Below are positions 9,319-17,255 of a stretch of DNA of 43,430 nucleotides, one piece after another (position 1 is the first letter of the stretch; the number at the start of each line of letters is the position of its first letter). Both the position numbers and the translations under genes were made by a program. The notes beneath the pieces were generated by a model, which saw only the letters and a list, made by a program, of their open reading frames with translations, was not told the origin of the DNA and did not search any database. This stretch comes from CAZPGL01 sp964586175 (lineage in GTDB: Bacteria; Actinomycetota; Acidimicrobiia; Acidimicrobiales; MedAcidi-G1): contig CAZPGL010000017.1 in the NCBI GenBank assembly GCA_964586175.1, positions 1 to 43,430 on the forward strand, in the 5' to 3' direction.

Positions 9319-9330
9319 CCGACGCCGTCC
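9277..9330 (+). repeat. 16-base direct repeat of the HAD gene start
   Basis: ATGACCGACGCCGTCC occurs at 9277-9292 and 9315-9330. The 38-base offset is not a multiple of three, so the copies are in different frames. Confidence 0.9.
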
Positions 9331-9950
9331 TGTTCGACTTCGGCGGGGTGATTCTCACCAGCCCGTTCGACGCCTTCGCCGCCTACGAGGCTGAGGCCGG
9401 CCTGCCGCCCGACACCATCCGCCGGATCAACGCCACGAACCCCGACACCAACGCCTGGGCCCTGTTCGAGCGCAACGAGGTCGACGTGGCCGGGTTCTGC
9501 GAGCGCTTCGAGGCCGAGGGCCGGGCCTTGGGCGTCGAGGTGGACGCCCGGCGGGTATTGGGCTGTCTGGAGGGCACGGCCCGCCCGGAGATGGTCGAGG
9601 CCCTGCGGCGCATCCACGGCCGTCTGCCCATGGCCCTGCTCACCAACAACACGGTGTCGATGGTCGACGCCGACGAGGCCCGCCGCACCGACTCGCTCCA
9701 CGCCGAGGCCCTGTCGTTGTTCGATCTCGTCGTCGAGTCCAGCGTGGTCGGGGTGCGCAAGCCGGAGCCCCGCTTCTACGAGATGGCCTGCGAGGGGCTG
9801 GGCGTCGAGCCGCCGGGCTGCGTGTTCCTCGACGACCTCGGGGTCAACCTGAAGCCAGCCCGGGCCATGGGCATGACCACCATCAAGGTGGGCGATCCCG
9901 CGGTGGCCCTGGCCGAGCTGGAGGCCGTCCTCGGCTTCCCGCTTCGCTGA
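9315..9950 (+). CDS. HAD-IA family hydrolase
   Basis: 211 residues beginning MTDAVLFDFGGVIL. Asp8 of FDFGG is the expected nucleophile; the usual second Asp is Gly, as in the FDxGGV subgroup that includes the phosphatase-like N-domains of epoxide hydrolases and ACAD10. Motif II is the LLTNNT segment, motif III the Lys of VRKPEPRFYE, and motif IV VFLDDLGVN. The protein is soluble and probably removes phosphate from a small metabolite; the substrate is unknown. The start is set by homology to the FDFGGV motif, although the promoter spacing points to the mini-ORF ATG at 9277. The exonuclease III gene follows 17 bases later with its own -10. Confidence 0.85.
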   Translation: MTDAVLFDFGGVILTSPFDAFAAYEAEAGLPPDTIRRINATNPDTNAWALFERNEVDVAGFCERFEAEGRALGVEVDARRVLGCLEGTARPEMVEALRRIHGRLPMALLTNNTVSMVDADEARRTDSLHAEALSLFDLVVESSVVGVRKPEPRFYEMACEGLGVEPPGCVFLDDLGVNLKPARAMGMTTIKVGDPAVALAELEAVLGFPLR

Positions 9951-9954
9951 GCGC

Positions 9955-9960
9955 TACCGT
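9955..9960 (+). promoter_or_regulatory. Leaderless -10 element for exonuclease III
   Basis: TACCGT with a 7-base spacer to GTG 9968. Confidence 0.55.
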
Positions 9961-9967
9961 CGCCGTC

Positions 9968-10750
9968 GTGCGCATCGTCACTTGGAACGTCAACTCGTTG
10001 AAGGCCCGTCTGGCCCGGGTCGAGGCGTGGATCGCCGCCGTCGAGCCCGACGTGCTGTGCCTGCAGGAGACCAAGATGGCCGACGAGGCCTTCCCCCACG
10101 GGGCGTTCGAGGCGCTCGGCTACGAGTCGGCCCACCACGGCGAGGGCCGGTGGAACGGCGTGGCGGTGATCTCCCGGGTCGGGCTGGACGACGTGCGGCC
10201 CGGGTTCGCCGACGGCCGCGACGACCCCGACCCGGACGCCCGCATCCTGTGGGCCACCTGCGGCGGCGTGCGGGTGGCGTCGTGCTACGTCCCCAACGGG
10301 CGGGAGGTCGGCCACGACCACTACCACTACAAGCTGGACTGGCTGGGCCGCCTCCACGACGACCTGGCCGCCAACACCGACCTGGCCGCCGACCGGGTGG
10401 CGGTGGTCGGCGACTTCAACGTGGCCCCCGACGACCGCGACGTGTGGAGCATCAAGGCGTTGGAAGGCATGACCCACGTGACCGGCCCGGAGCGGGAGGC
10501 GGTGGCCCGGCTCGTCGACGCCGGCCTCGTCGACGTCTTCCGGGAGTTGCACGCCGAGGCCGGGCTGCACTCGTGGTGGGACTACCGGGGCGGGGCGTTC
10601 TACAAGCGCCAGGGCATGCGCATCGACCTGGTGCTGGCGTCGGCACCGCTGGCCGCCGGCCTCGACTTCTGCGTCGTGGACCGCAACGAGCGCAAGGGCG
10701 AGAAACCCTCCGACCATGCCCCGGTCGTCGCCGAGTTCGCGATCGGCTGA
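9968..10750 (+). CDS. xthA: Exodeoxyribonuclease III
   Basis: An endonuclease/exonuclease/phosphatase-fold enzyme of 260 residues. Visible motifs are WNVNSLKAR at the N-terminus, LCLQETK with the metal Glu, GDFNVAPDDRDVW with the active-site Asp and Asn, and the C-terminal SDHAPVV with the catalytic Asp-His. ExoIII enzymes act as AP endonucleases and 3' exonucleases in base-excision repair. The GTG start is fixed by the conserved first strand VRIVTWNVNSLKA. It has the normal family length. Four DNA repair genes (nucS, xthA, uvrD2, recG) fall in this half of the window but are not one operon. Confidence 0.93.
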   Translation: MRIVTWNVNSLKARLARVEAWIAAVEPDVLCLQETKMADEAFPHGAFEALGYESAHHGEGRWNGVAVISRVGLDDVRPGFADGRDDPDPDARILWATCGGVRVASCYVPNGREVGHDHYHYKLDWLGRLHDDLAANTDLAADRVAVVGDFNVAPDDRDVWSIKALEGMTHVTGPEREAVARLVDAGLVDVFRELHAEAGLHSWWDYRGGAFYKRQGMRIDLVLASAPLAAGLDFCVVDRNERKGEKPSDHAPVVAEFAIG

Positions 10751-10758
10751 GGCGGCGC

Positions 10759-11145
10759 GTGGCCCACCCGTCCCGGCGCCCCTCGGACGACGCCCTGCTG
10801 GCTGGGTTGCGGCGGGTGTGTCTGGCCCTGCCCGGCGTCGAGGAGCGCATCAACCACGGCATGCCCACGTTCGGGGTGACGGGCCGGCCGGCGTTCGCCA
10901 ACCTCCACGACCATCACGTCGACGGACGACCCAGCCTGTGGTTCAAGGCCGAACCCGGTGTGCAGGGCGAACTGGTCGACCAGGAACCCGAGCGTTTCTT
11001 CGTGCCGCCCTATGTCGGGCCCCGCGGCTGGGTGGGTTTGCGCCTCGACGTCGACCTCGACTGGGACGAGGTGGCCGAGGTGGTCGAGGCGGCCTGGCGC
11101 ATCGGTGCCCCCAAGCGCCTGATCGCCGAACTGGACGGCGCCTAG
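10759..11145 (+). CDS. MmcQ/YjbR family protein
   Basis: 128 residues from GTG 10759, eight bases after xthA. The sequence has the YjbR pattern: an early LPGVEERINHGMPTFGVTGRPAFANL, then SLWFKAEPGVQGELVDQEPERFFVPPYVGPRGWVGLRL in pieces, and a final helix ending RLIAELDG. The fold resembles a double-wing DNA-binding domain, but the cellular role of the family is not settled. It is probably co-transcribed with xthA. Its stop codon shares the palindrome CTAG (11142-11145) with the convergent uvrD2 stop, so the two genes overlap by four bases. Confidence 0.8.
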   Translation: MAHPSRRPSDDALLAGLRRVCLALPGVEERINHGMPTFGVTGRPAFANLHDHHVDGRPSLWFKAEPGVQGELVDQEPERFFVPPYVGPRGWVGLRLDVDLDWDEVAEVVEAAWRIGAPKRLIAELDGA

Positions 11146-13436
11146 TCCTGCTCTGCGAGGAGCGCCAGCAACTCGTCGCCGAAGCGGGCCAGCTTGGCCG
11201 GGCCGATGCCGGAGACGGCCAACAGCTCGTCGGCCGTGGTCGGCCGGACGGCGGCCAGCTCGCGCATCGTGGCGTCGGTGAACACCGTGTAGGCCGGCTT
11301 GCCGTCGCGGTGGTCGTTCCGCCAGGTCCGCAGGGCGTCGACCAGGCTGGCGTCGGCAGGGCCGTGGTCGGCCGTCGGCGCAGCCCTCTCGACGGGTGGC
11401 GCCGCCGGCCGTTCCGGCGGTTCGAACCCGTCGAGCACGGCCAGCAGCTCGGGGCCGAACCGGCGGGCCTTGACCGGGCCGATGCCGGTGACGTCCAACA
11501 GCTCATCGACGGAGGCCGGCCAGCGCTCCACCAGCGACTCGATGGTGACGTCACGGAACACCAGGTACGGCTCGATGTCGGCGGCCCGGGCCCGGTCGAG
11601 ACGCCAGGCCTTCAGGGCGTCGACCACCGGCGACGGAGGCAGGGTGCTGCGGCGCACCCGGTCCCGAACCTGGCCGGCCCGGTGGGCCTGGTCGGAGCGG
11701 GGTAGGGGGCGGTCCAGCCCGGCGATGGCCGCTTCGACATCGACCAGCCACGGCGACGGTGACCGGTTGGTGGTTCGGTCGCCGAACTTGCGGGTGGCGG
11801 CCCACGACAGGTGGAGCCGGTCCTCGGCCCGGCTGAGGGCCACGTACAGCAGGCGCCGCTCCTCGGCGTATGCGGCCGCGCCGCGGGCGTGGCCGATGGG
11901 CACCAGCCCGGCCTCGAGCCCGGCCACGTGCACGATCGGCCACTCGAGGCCCTTGGCGGCGTGGAAGGTGGCGATCTCGACGGCGTCGATCGACTCGTCG
12001 TGCGCCGCCCGGGCCTGTCCGCGGGCCCATGACACGAAGCCGGCACCCGTTCCCCCCGGGTCGAGGGCCAGGAACTCGTCGGCCAAGCGCCGTACCTCGG
12101 CGAAGGCTGCGGCCCGCTCTTCGTCGCGATGTCCGGCTCCGTCGTCTCCGGATTCCGGGTCGGCGTCGTGTCGCAGGTCGCTCAGCAGGTCGGCGAGCGG
12201 CCGGCTGCTGCGGCCCACCGGGGCCAACGCCCCCTTGACGTCGGCCCGGTCGAGGAGGCCGCTGCCGGCCCGGGTGCGCACCGGGATGTCGGCGTCGCGG
12301 AACGCTCCGGAGATGAGCTCGGCCTGGGCGTTGGTGCGGACCAGCACCGCCTGGTCGACCCACCGGCCGGTCGGCCCTTTCGCGTCGCGGGCCCGGCGGG
12401 CCACCGCGGCGGCTTCGGTCCGGTCGTCGGGATGGTCGGTGACGGTGGCCGGCTCGCCGCTGGGCCGGTTGGCCAGCATGGGGGACCGTCCCGCCAGGGC
12501 GGCTGCGGCGGTCTGCAGGATCTGGGGTGTGCTTCGGTAGTTCTGGCGCAACTCGACGACGGTGGCGCCCTGGAAGTGGCTGGTGAACCGCATGAGGTGG
12601 TCGGCGTCGGCGCCGTTCCACCCGTAGATGGCCTGGTCGGGGTCGCCGACGGCGCACAGGTCGTCGCGGCCACCCAGCCAGGCGTTGAGCAGGGCGAACT
12701 GCAGCGGGTTGACGTCCTGGAACTCGTCGACGTACAGATGCCGGAACCGCCACCGCTGGGCGTCGGCGAACGCCTTGTCGGAGCGGATGGCCTTGGCACA
12801 GCCGTCGAGCAGGTCGTCGAAGTCGACCAGCTGGCGCTCCGCCTTGAGGTCCTCGTAGTCGCGGTAGATGCGGGCGATGATCGGCAGGGCCAGCGCAGGG
12901 TCCCGCTCGAGACGCTCGGCGGCCTCAGCGTAGGTTTCCGGGCGGATGCGGCGGGCCTTGGCCCATTCGATCTCGCCCAGCACGTCGAGGGCGTCGGTGG
13001 TGCGCCGGTCGCGGGGCAGCAGCGACGTGATGAAGCCCATCTTGCGGTCGAGCAGGTCGGGTTCGCGTTGGTCGCGGTCGCGCCAGTAGGTGCGCAGTTG
13101 GGCGTAGGCGACGGCGTGGAACGTGCCGGCAGCCACCTGGTCGCGCAGACCCAGCCGGCGCAGCCGGCTACGCAACTCGCCGGCCGCCTTGCGCGTGAAG
13201 GTGAGGGCCAGCACCCGGCGGGGATCTTCGAGGCCGGTGAGGGCCCGCCAGGCGATGCGCCGCGTCAGGACACGGGTCTTGCCGGAACCGGCACCGGCGT
13301 GTACGGCCAGCGGGGTGGTGTCGATGGTGACGGCGTGGCGCTGCTCGACGTTGAGGCCGACGAGCAGGGCCTCGGCGTCGTCGGACGCGCCGTCGGGGCG
13401 GTCGAAGAACGCGGAGGCCGGGTCCGGGGTCGCCAT
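11142..13436 (-). CDS. uvrD2: UvrD2-type superfamily I helicase with two HRDC domains
   Basis: 764 residues. Walker A AGAGSGKT at 47-54, then LTFTRKAAGELRSR, GTFHAVA, the Walker B region VDEFQDVN, GDPDQAIYGWNGAD, LRQNYRST and TFHAAKGLEW, all hallmarks of UvrD/PcrA 3'-5' DNA helicases. The C-terminus carries two related HRDC-like units, about 600-672 and 695-764, each ending in a hairpin motif (VTGIGPVKARRFG and VSGIGPAKLARFG). Mycobacterial UvrD2 has an HRDC domain, so the second unit is notable. HRDC domains help bind DNA. Likely roles are repair and replication-fork maintenance. ATG 13436 has TAGGGT six bases upstream. Confidence 0.9.
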   Translation of the reverse strand: MATPDPASAFFDRPDGASDDAEALLVGLNVEQRHAVTIDTTPLAVHAGAGSGKTRVLTRRIAWRALTGLEDPRRVLALTFTRKAAGELRSRLRRLGLRDQVAAGTFHAVAYAQLRTYWRDRDQREPDLLDRKMGFITSLLPRDRRTTDALDVLGEIEWAKARRIRPETYAEAAERLERDPALALPIIARIYRDYEDLKAERQLVDFDDLLDGCAKAIRSDKAFADAQRWRFRHLYVDEFQDVNPLQFALLNAWLGGRDDLCAVGDPDQAIYGWNGADADHLMRFTSHFQGATVVELRQNYRSTPQILQTAAAALAGRSPMLANRPSGEPATVTDHPDDRTEAAAVARRARDAKGPTGRWVDQAVLVRTNAQAELISGAFRDADIPVRTRAGSGLLDRADVKGALAPVGRSSRPLADLLSDLRHDADPESGDDGAGHRDEERAAAFAEVRRLADEFLALDPGGTGAGFVSWARGQARAAHDESIDAVEIATFHAAKGLEWPIVHVAGLEAGLVPIGHARGAAAYAEERRLLYVALSRAEDRLHLSWAATRKFGDRTTNRSPSPWLVDVEAAIAGLDRPLPRSDQAHRAGQVRDRVRRSTLPPSPVVDALKAWRLDRARAADIEPYLVFRDVTIESLVERWPASVDELLDVTGIGPVKARRFGPELLAVLDGFEPPERPAAPPVERAAPTADHGPADASLVDALRTWRNDHRDGKPAYTVFTDATMRELAAVRPTTADELLAVSGIGPAKLARFGDELLALLAEQD

Positions 13437-13442
13437 GGGCGC

Positions 13443-13448
13443 ACCCTA
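13443..13448 (-). promoter_or_regulatory. Leaderless -10 element for uvrD2
   Basis: TAGGGT on the minus strand, 6 bases before ATG 13436. Confidence 0.5.
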
Positions 13449-13490
13449 CCCACCGGCGGTGACCGGGGTTCCCGGGCTGTCCGGCCCGCC

Positions 13491-13496
13491 TAGCAT
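13491..13496 (+). promoter_or_regulatory. Leaderless -10 element for the metallopeptidase gene
   Basis: TAGCAT with a 7-base spacer to GTG 13504; divergent from the uvrD2 promoter 42 bases away. Confidence 0.55.
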
Positions 13497-13503
13497 CGGT
13501 GCC

Positions 13504-13872
13504 GTGCATCCGATCCCTGAGGCCCGGTTCGAAGCCCTGGTCGCCGAGGCCCTCGACGCCATCCCCCCTGAGTTGGGCCGGTTCATGGACAACGTGGCGG
13601 TGCTCGTCGCCGACCGCGGCGACCCGCCCGACCTGCTGGGCCTCTACGACGGGGTGCCGCTCACCGAACGCGAGGAGTACGGCGCCGGCATTTTCGGCGT
13701 GCCCGGAGGCCTGGCCATGCCGGACCGCATCCACCTGTACCGGTTGGCCCTGTGTGACTTCTGCGACGACGAGCGTCAGTTGCGCGACGAGATCCTGGTC
13801 ACCGTGGTGCACGAGGTGGCCCACCACTTCGGCATCGACGACGAACGCCTCACCGAGCTGGGCTGGGACTGA
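13504..13872 (+). CDS. Metallopeptidase family protein (DUF1025-type minimal zincin)
   Basis: 122 residues from GTG 13504. The C-terminal HEVAHHFGIDD gives the HExxHxxGxxD zinc motif of the small zincin family formerly called DUF1025. Upstream are the family's LLGLYDGVPLTER and IFLYR-like (IHLYRLAL) segments. These proteins are minimal metalloprotease folds; substrates and biological role are unknown. No signal peptide or membrane helix is visible, so it should be cytoplasmic. The start is supported by the TAGCAT -10 seven bases upstream; longer in-frame extensions would run into the uvrD2 5' end. Confidence 0.85.
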   Translation: MHPIPEARFEALVAEALDAIPPELGRFMDNVAVLVADRGDPPDLLGLYDGVPLTEREEYGAGIFGVPGGLAMPDRIHLYRLALCDFCDDERQLRDEILVTVVHEVAHHFGIDDERLTELGWD

Positions 13873-13898
13873 CCGGTCGGCGCCGGCCCGCCGGTCAG
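13869..13898. terminator. Bidirectional hairpin holding both convergent stop codons
   Basis: CTGACCGG (13869-13876) pairs perfectly with CCGGTCAG (13891-13898) around a 14-base loop. The left arm contains the metallopeptidase TGA and the right arm the stop of the convergent acetyltransferase. There is no U-tract, so intrinsic termination is uncertain. Confidence 0.5.
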
Positions 13899-14326
13899 CG
13901 CTCGAAGGTCATCGGCACGTGCGGGATGCCGTCGCCGTCGTCGAACTCCCCGCCGGTCACGGCGTAGCCCTGGCCGGCGTACCAGTCGGCCAGGTGGGCC
14001 TGGGCGTGCAGGGTCAGGGTGCCGGGCGTGGTGTCGGCCACGTGGGCCACCAGCCGGGCGGCCAGCCCCTGCCCCCGGGACGCCGGTTCGGTGACGACCC
14101 GGCCGATGCGGTGCCCGCCGTCCTCGGCCAGCACCCGCAGGTAGGCCATCGGGCCGTCGTCGCCGTCAATCCACACGTGGCGGGTGGTGGGTTCGAGGTC
14201 CCGGCCGTCCAGTTCGGGGTAGATCGAGGCCTGTTCGACGATGAACACCTCGGTGCGCAGGGCCAGTAGGGCGTAGAGGGTGCCGGCGTCGAGCTCGTCG
14301 AAGCGGCGGTCGTGGATCTCGGACAC
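13895..14326 (-). CDS. ElaA-like GNAT N-acetyltransferase
   Basis: 143 residues with the ElaA pattern: FDELDAGTLYALLALRTEVFIVEQ at the N-terminus (in parts), IYPELDGRDLEP, an acetyl-CoA loop around IGRVVTEPASRGQGLAARL, LHAQAHLADWYAGQGY and the closing GIPHVPM. GNAT enzymes transfer acetyl from acetyl-CoA to an amine; the acceptor for ElaA is not established. GTG 14326 is preceded by TAGCGT at 8 bases. The gene is divergent from the alpha/beta hydrolase and convergent with the metallopeptidase, so it stands alone. Confidence 0.85.
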   Translation of the reverse strand: MSEIHDRRFDELDAGTLYALLALRTEVFIVEQASIYPELDGRDLEPTTRHVWIDGDDGPMAYLRVLAEDGGHRIGRVVTEPASRGQGLAARLVAHVADTTPGTLTLHAQAHLADWYAGQGYAVTGGEFDDGDGIPHVPMTFER

Positions 14327-14334
14327 GGTCGGCG

Positions 14335-14340
14335 ACGCTA
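14335..14340 (-). promoter_or_regulatory. Leaderless -10 element for the ElaA-like gene
   Basis: TAGCGT on the minus strand with an 8-base spacer to GTG 14326. Confidence 0.55.
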
Positions 14341-14376
14341 GCGGGCCCGGCTTGCCGTGGCCCGGCCCGCCCCCAC

Positions 14377-14382
14377 GATGAT
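14377..14382 (+). promoter_or_regulatory. Candidate -10 element for the alpha/beta hydrolase
   Basis: GATGAT ends 6 bases before GTG 14389. It keeps the A at position 2 and T at position 6 but not the first T. Confidence 0.35.
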
Positions 14383-14388
14383 GGCGCC

Positions 14389-15231
14389 GTGCCCACCGCC
14401 TCCACGCCGTCCGGTGTCGACATCGCCTATGAGACGCACGGGTCGCCCGATGCGCCGGCCGTGCTGTTGCTGCACGGTCTGGGCAGCCAGCTGCTGTTGT
14501 GGGACGAGGGGTTCTGCGCCCTGCTCGTCGCCGCCGGCTTCCGGGTGCTGCGCCTCGACCACCGGGACAGCGGCCGCTCGACCCGGCTGCCGGAGGGCTC
14601 CGGGTACACGCTGGTCGACATGGCCGCCGACGCGGTGGCCGTTCTGGACGACGCCGGGGTCGCCCGGGCCCATGTCGTGGGGTTCTCGCTGGGCGGCATG
14701 GTCGCCCAGACGGTGGCCGTCGAGCACCCCGATCGCTGTGTGAGCCTCGTGTCGATGGGGTCGGGTACCGGCAACCCCGAGTACCGCAAGGTGGACCCCG
14801 AGATCTGGGCGGCCATGACGGCCCCGGCCCCCGACGACCGGGAGGGGCGCATCGCCAAGGACCTGGCCGACCGCCGACTGTGGGCCAGCCCGCTGTGGCA
14901 CGACGAGGAGTACGCCCTGGCGCTGTACGGCGCCTACGAGGACCGGGGATTCCAGGCCCGCGACGCCTTCGAGCGTCAGGCCATGGCCTCCCGGGCCATG
15001 GGGAACCGTGAGGCCGACCTGGCCGAGGTGACCGTGCCGACCCGGGTGATCCACGGCAGTGCCGACACCCTCGTCGACGTGTCGGCCGGCCGGCGGACGG
15101 CCGAGGTGATCCCGGGCGCCGACCTGGTCGTGGTCGACGGCTGGGGCCACGACCTGCCGCCCGGTTCGTGGCCGCCGATCGCCGAGGCCATCATCGAACA
15201 CGCCCGACGGTCCACCGGGACCGCCGGCTGA
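14389..15231 (+). CDS. Alpha/beta hydrolase
   Basis: 280 residues. LLLHGLGSQ forms the oxyanion region (26-34), GFSLGG places the nucleophile at Ser100, GSADTLVDV supplies the likely acid Asp and GWGHDLP the His. The sequence resembles small-molecule esterases and hydrolases of the RsbQ/3-oxoadipate enol-lactonase type; the substrate is not evident. No signal peptide is seen. The CoA-transferase gene follows after a 26-base gap with a good ribosome binding site, so the two may form an operon with the PIG-L gene. Confidence 0.85.
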   Translation: MPTASTPSGVDIAYETHGSPDAPAVLLLHGLGSQLLLWDEGFCALLVAAGFRVLRLDHRDSGRSTRLPEGSGYTLVDMAADAVAVLDDAGVARAHVVGFSLGGMVAQTVAVEHPDRCVSLVSMGSGTGNPEYRKVDPEIWAAMTAPAPDDREGRIAKDLADRRLWASPLWHDEEYALALYGAYEDRGFQARDAFERQAMASRAMGNREADLAEVTVPTRVIHGSADTLVDVSAGRRTAEVIPGADLVVVDGWGHDLPPGSWPPIAEAIIEHARRSTGTAG

Positions 15232-15257
15232 CCCCCTCACCACGACAGGAGACCACC

Positions 15258-16391
15258 ATGGGAGCACTCGACGGCGTCCGGGTCATCGAGCTGGCCGGCA
15301 TCGGCCCCGGACCGTTCTGCGGGATGATGCTGGCCGACATGGGGGCCGACGTGATCCTGGTCGACCGGGCCGGGTCGGTGCGGGGCGGCGATCCCGACGT
15401 GCCGCCCACCAACGTCAACGGCCGGGGGCGGCGCAGCATCGGTGTCGACCTCAAGTCTCCGGACGGCGTCGAGACGGTGCTGGCCCTCGCAGAGGGGGCC
15501 GACATGCTTTTCGAGCCGTTCCGCCCCGGCGTGGCCGAGCGGCTGGGCCTGGGGCCCGACGACTGCCTGGCCCGCAACCCGAGGCTGGTGTACGGACGCA
15601 TGACCGGTTGGGGTCAGGACGGCCCCTACGCCCCGACGGCCGGCCACGACATCAACTACATCTCTCTGGCCGGGGCCCTGGCCCACTTCGGGCGGGCCGA
15701 TTCGGGACCGGTGCCGCCGCTCAACCTGGTCGGCGACTTCGGCGGTGGCGGCATGTACCTGGCGTTCGGCATGGTGTGCGCCCTCGTCGAGGCCCGCTCC
15801 TCCGGGCAGGGACAGGTCGTCGACGCGGCGATGGTCGACGGTGCGGCCAGCCTCATGAGCTTCATGTACGGCATGATGGCCACCGGGTTCCACAGCCTCG
15901 ACCGGGGTGTCAACATGCTCGACACCGGTGCCCACTTCTACGACGTGTACGAGTGCAGCGACGGCGGCTGGATTTCGATCGGGTCGATCGAACCGCAGTT
16001 CTACGCCGAGTTGGTCGACAAGCTGGGGCTCGACCCGGAACGGTTCGCCGATCAGCACGACCGCAGCCGTTGGCCCGAGCTGAAGGCCGAGATCGCCGCG
16101 GTGGTCGCGACGAAGACCCGCGACGAATGGGACGCCGTGCTGGAAGGCAGCGACGTGTGTTACGCCCCGGTGCTCGACGTCCGCGAAGCCGCGGAACATC
16201 CGCACAACGTGGCCCGGGGCACGTTCGTGGAGGTGGCCGGCCTGGTGCAGCCCGGCCCGGCGCCCCGGTTCAGCCGCACACCGGGTGAGATCCGGCGACC
16301 GCCCGCCCATGCCGGCCAGCACACCGACGAGATCCTGGCCGAGGCCGGCCTCGACACCGCCGCGTTGCGGGCGTCGGGCGCCGTGGCCTGA
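15258..16391 (+). CDS. Class III CoA-transferase family, alpha-methylacyl-CoA racemase type
   Basis: 377 residues of the CaiB/BaiF family. The start MGALDGVRVIELAGIGPGPF is typical. His130 in AGHDINYIS and Asp160 in LNLVGDFGGG align with the catalytic His/Asp pair described for mycobacterial alpha-methylacyl-CoA racemase (Mcr), so racemisation of 2-methylacyl-CoA is more likely than CoA transfer. Such enzymes allow beta-oxidation of branched fatty acids or sterol side chains. AGGAGA at 15247-15252 is a clear ribosome binding site for ATG 15258, which excludes the longer frame starting inside the hydrolase gene. The PIG-L gene begins seven bases after the stop. Confidence 0.9.
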   Translation: MGALDGVRVIELAGIGPGPFCGMMLADMGADVILVDRAGSVRGGDPDVPPTNVNGRGRRSIGVDLKSPDGVETVLALAEGADMLFEPFRPGVAERLGLGPDDCLARNPRLVYGRMTGWGQDGPYAPTAGHDINYISLAGALAHFGRADSGPVPPLNLVGDFGGGGMYLAFGMVCALVEARSSGQGQVVDAAMVDGAASLMSFMYGMMATGFHSLDRGVNMLDTGAHFYDVYECSDGGWISIGSIEPQFYAELVDKLGLDPERFADQHDRSRWPELKAEIAAVVATKTRDEWDAVLEGSDVCYAPVLDVREAAEHPHNVARGTFVEVAGLVQPGPAPRFSRTPGEIRRPPAHAGQHTDEILAEAGLDTAALRASGAVA

Positions 16392-16398
16392 GGGACCC

Positions 16399-17217
16399 GT
16401 GGCGACCGTCGTCTTCTTCCACGCCCATCCCGACGATGAGGCGCTCGCCACCGCGGGCACCATGGCCCGCATGGCCGACGAGGGCCACCGGGTGGTACTG
16501 GTCGTCGCCACCCGCGGGGAGGAGGGTGAGCCGGTGTCCGGCGTGCTGGCCGACGGTGAGGCGCTGGGCGACCGGCGGTCGACCGAGGTCGAGGCGGCGG
16601 CGGGCATCCTCGGGACCGCTCGGGTCGCCTTCCTTGGCTACCGGGACAGCGGCATGGTCGACGACCCGGCCAACGCCCATCCCGACTGTTTCTGGCAGGC
16701 CGATGTCGATGAGGCGGCGGCGCGCCTGGCCGACCTGCTGGTCGACGAGGACCCGGACCTGATCGTCATCTACGACCCGAACGGCGGGTACGGGCATCCC
16801 GACCACATCCAGGTCCACCGGGTGGGCGGCCGGTGGGCCGAGGGGAGCGACGTGCGGGTGCGCTGGGTGACCCTCAACCGGGATGTCATCCGGGACACGA
16901 TCGAGGCGGCCATGGCCGAGTCGGCCGCCTCCGGCGAAGCGGTGGACGAGACCCTGGCCGAGCGTCGGGAGCGGGCCGAACAGGAGTCGTTTGGCACGCC
17001 GTCGGTCGAGATCACCCACCGGGTCGAGGTTGCCGGCGTGCTGGACCGCAAGCGGGCGGCCATCGTCGCCCATGCCAGCCAGATCGCCCCTGATTCCTTC
17101 TTCGTGACCATGCCCGACGAGCACTACCGGATGGGCTTCGGCGCCGAGTGGTTCGTCGATCCGAACCGGCCCCGCGGTGACGGCGAGCCGTTCCGGGACG
17201 ATCTGCTGCTGGCCTGA
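16399..17217 (+). CDS. PIG-L (LmbE) family deacetylase
   Basis: 272 residues from GTG 16399. AHPDDE near residues 9-14 is the zinc and catalytic motif of GlcNAc-PI de-N-acetylase-like enzymes, and GYGHPDHIQVH in the middle supplies the other zinc His. MshB and Mca, which act in mycothiol metabolism, are well-known actinobacterial members; this protein resembles that group in length and motifs, but the exact substrate cannot be settled from sequence. It is the last of three closely spaced plus-strand genes (hydrolase, racemase, deacetylase). A weak 5-bp GC hairpin (17219-17232) follows the stop. Confidence 0.85.
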   Translation: MATVVFFHAHPDDEALATAGTMARMADEGHRVVLVVATRGEEGEPVSGVLADGEALGDRRSTEVEAAAGILGTARVAFLGYRDSGMVDDPANAHPDCFWQADVDEAAARLADLLVDEDPDLIVIYDPNGGYGHPDHIQVHRVGGRWAEGSDVRVRWVTLNRDVIRDTIEAAMAESAASGEAVDETLAERRERAEQESFGTPSVEITHRVEVAGVLDRKRAAIVAHASQIAPDSFFVTMPDEHYRMGFGAEWFVDPNRPRGDGEPFRDDLLLA

Positions 17218-17243
17218 ACCGCCGGTTGGCGGCGTGGGCCAGG

Positions 17244-17249
17244 CATGAT
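17244..17249 (+). promoter_or_regulatory. Candidate -10 element for the small membrane protein gene
   Basis: CATGAT with a 6-base spacer to GTG 17256. It is a weak match that keeps A2 and T6. Confidence 0.3.
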
Positions 17250-17255
17250 GGCCGG

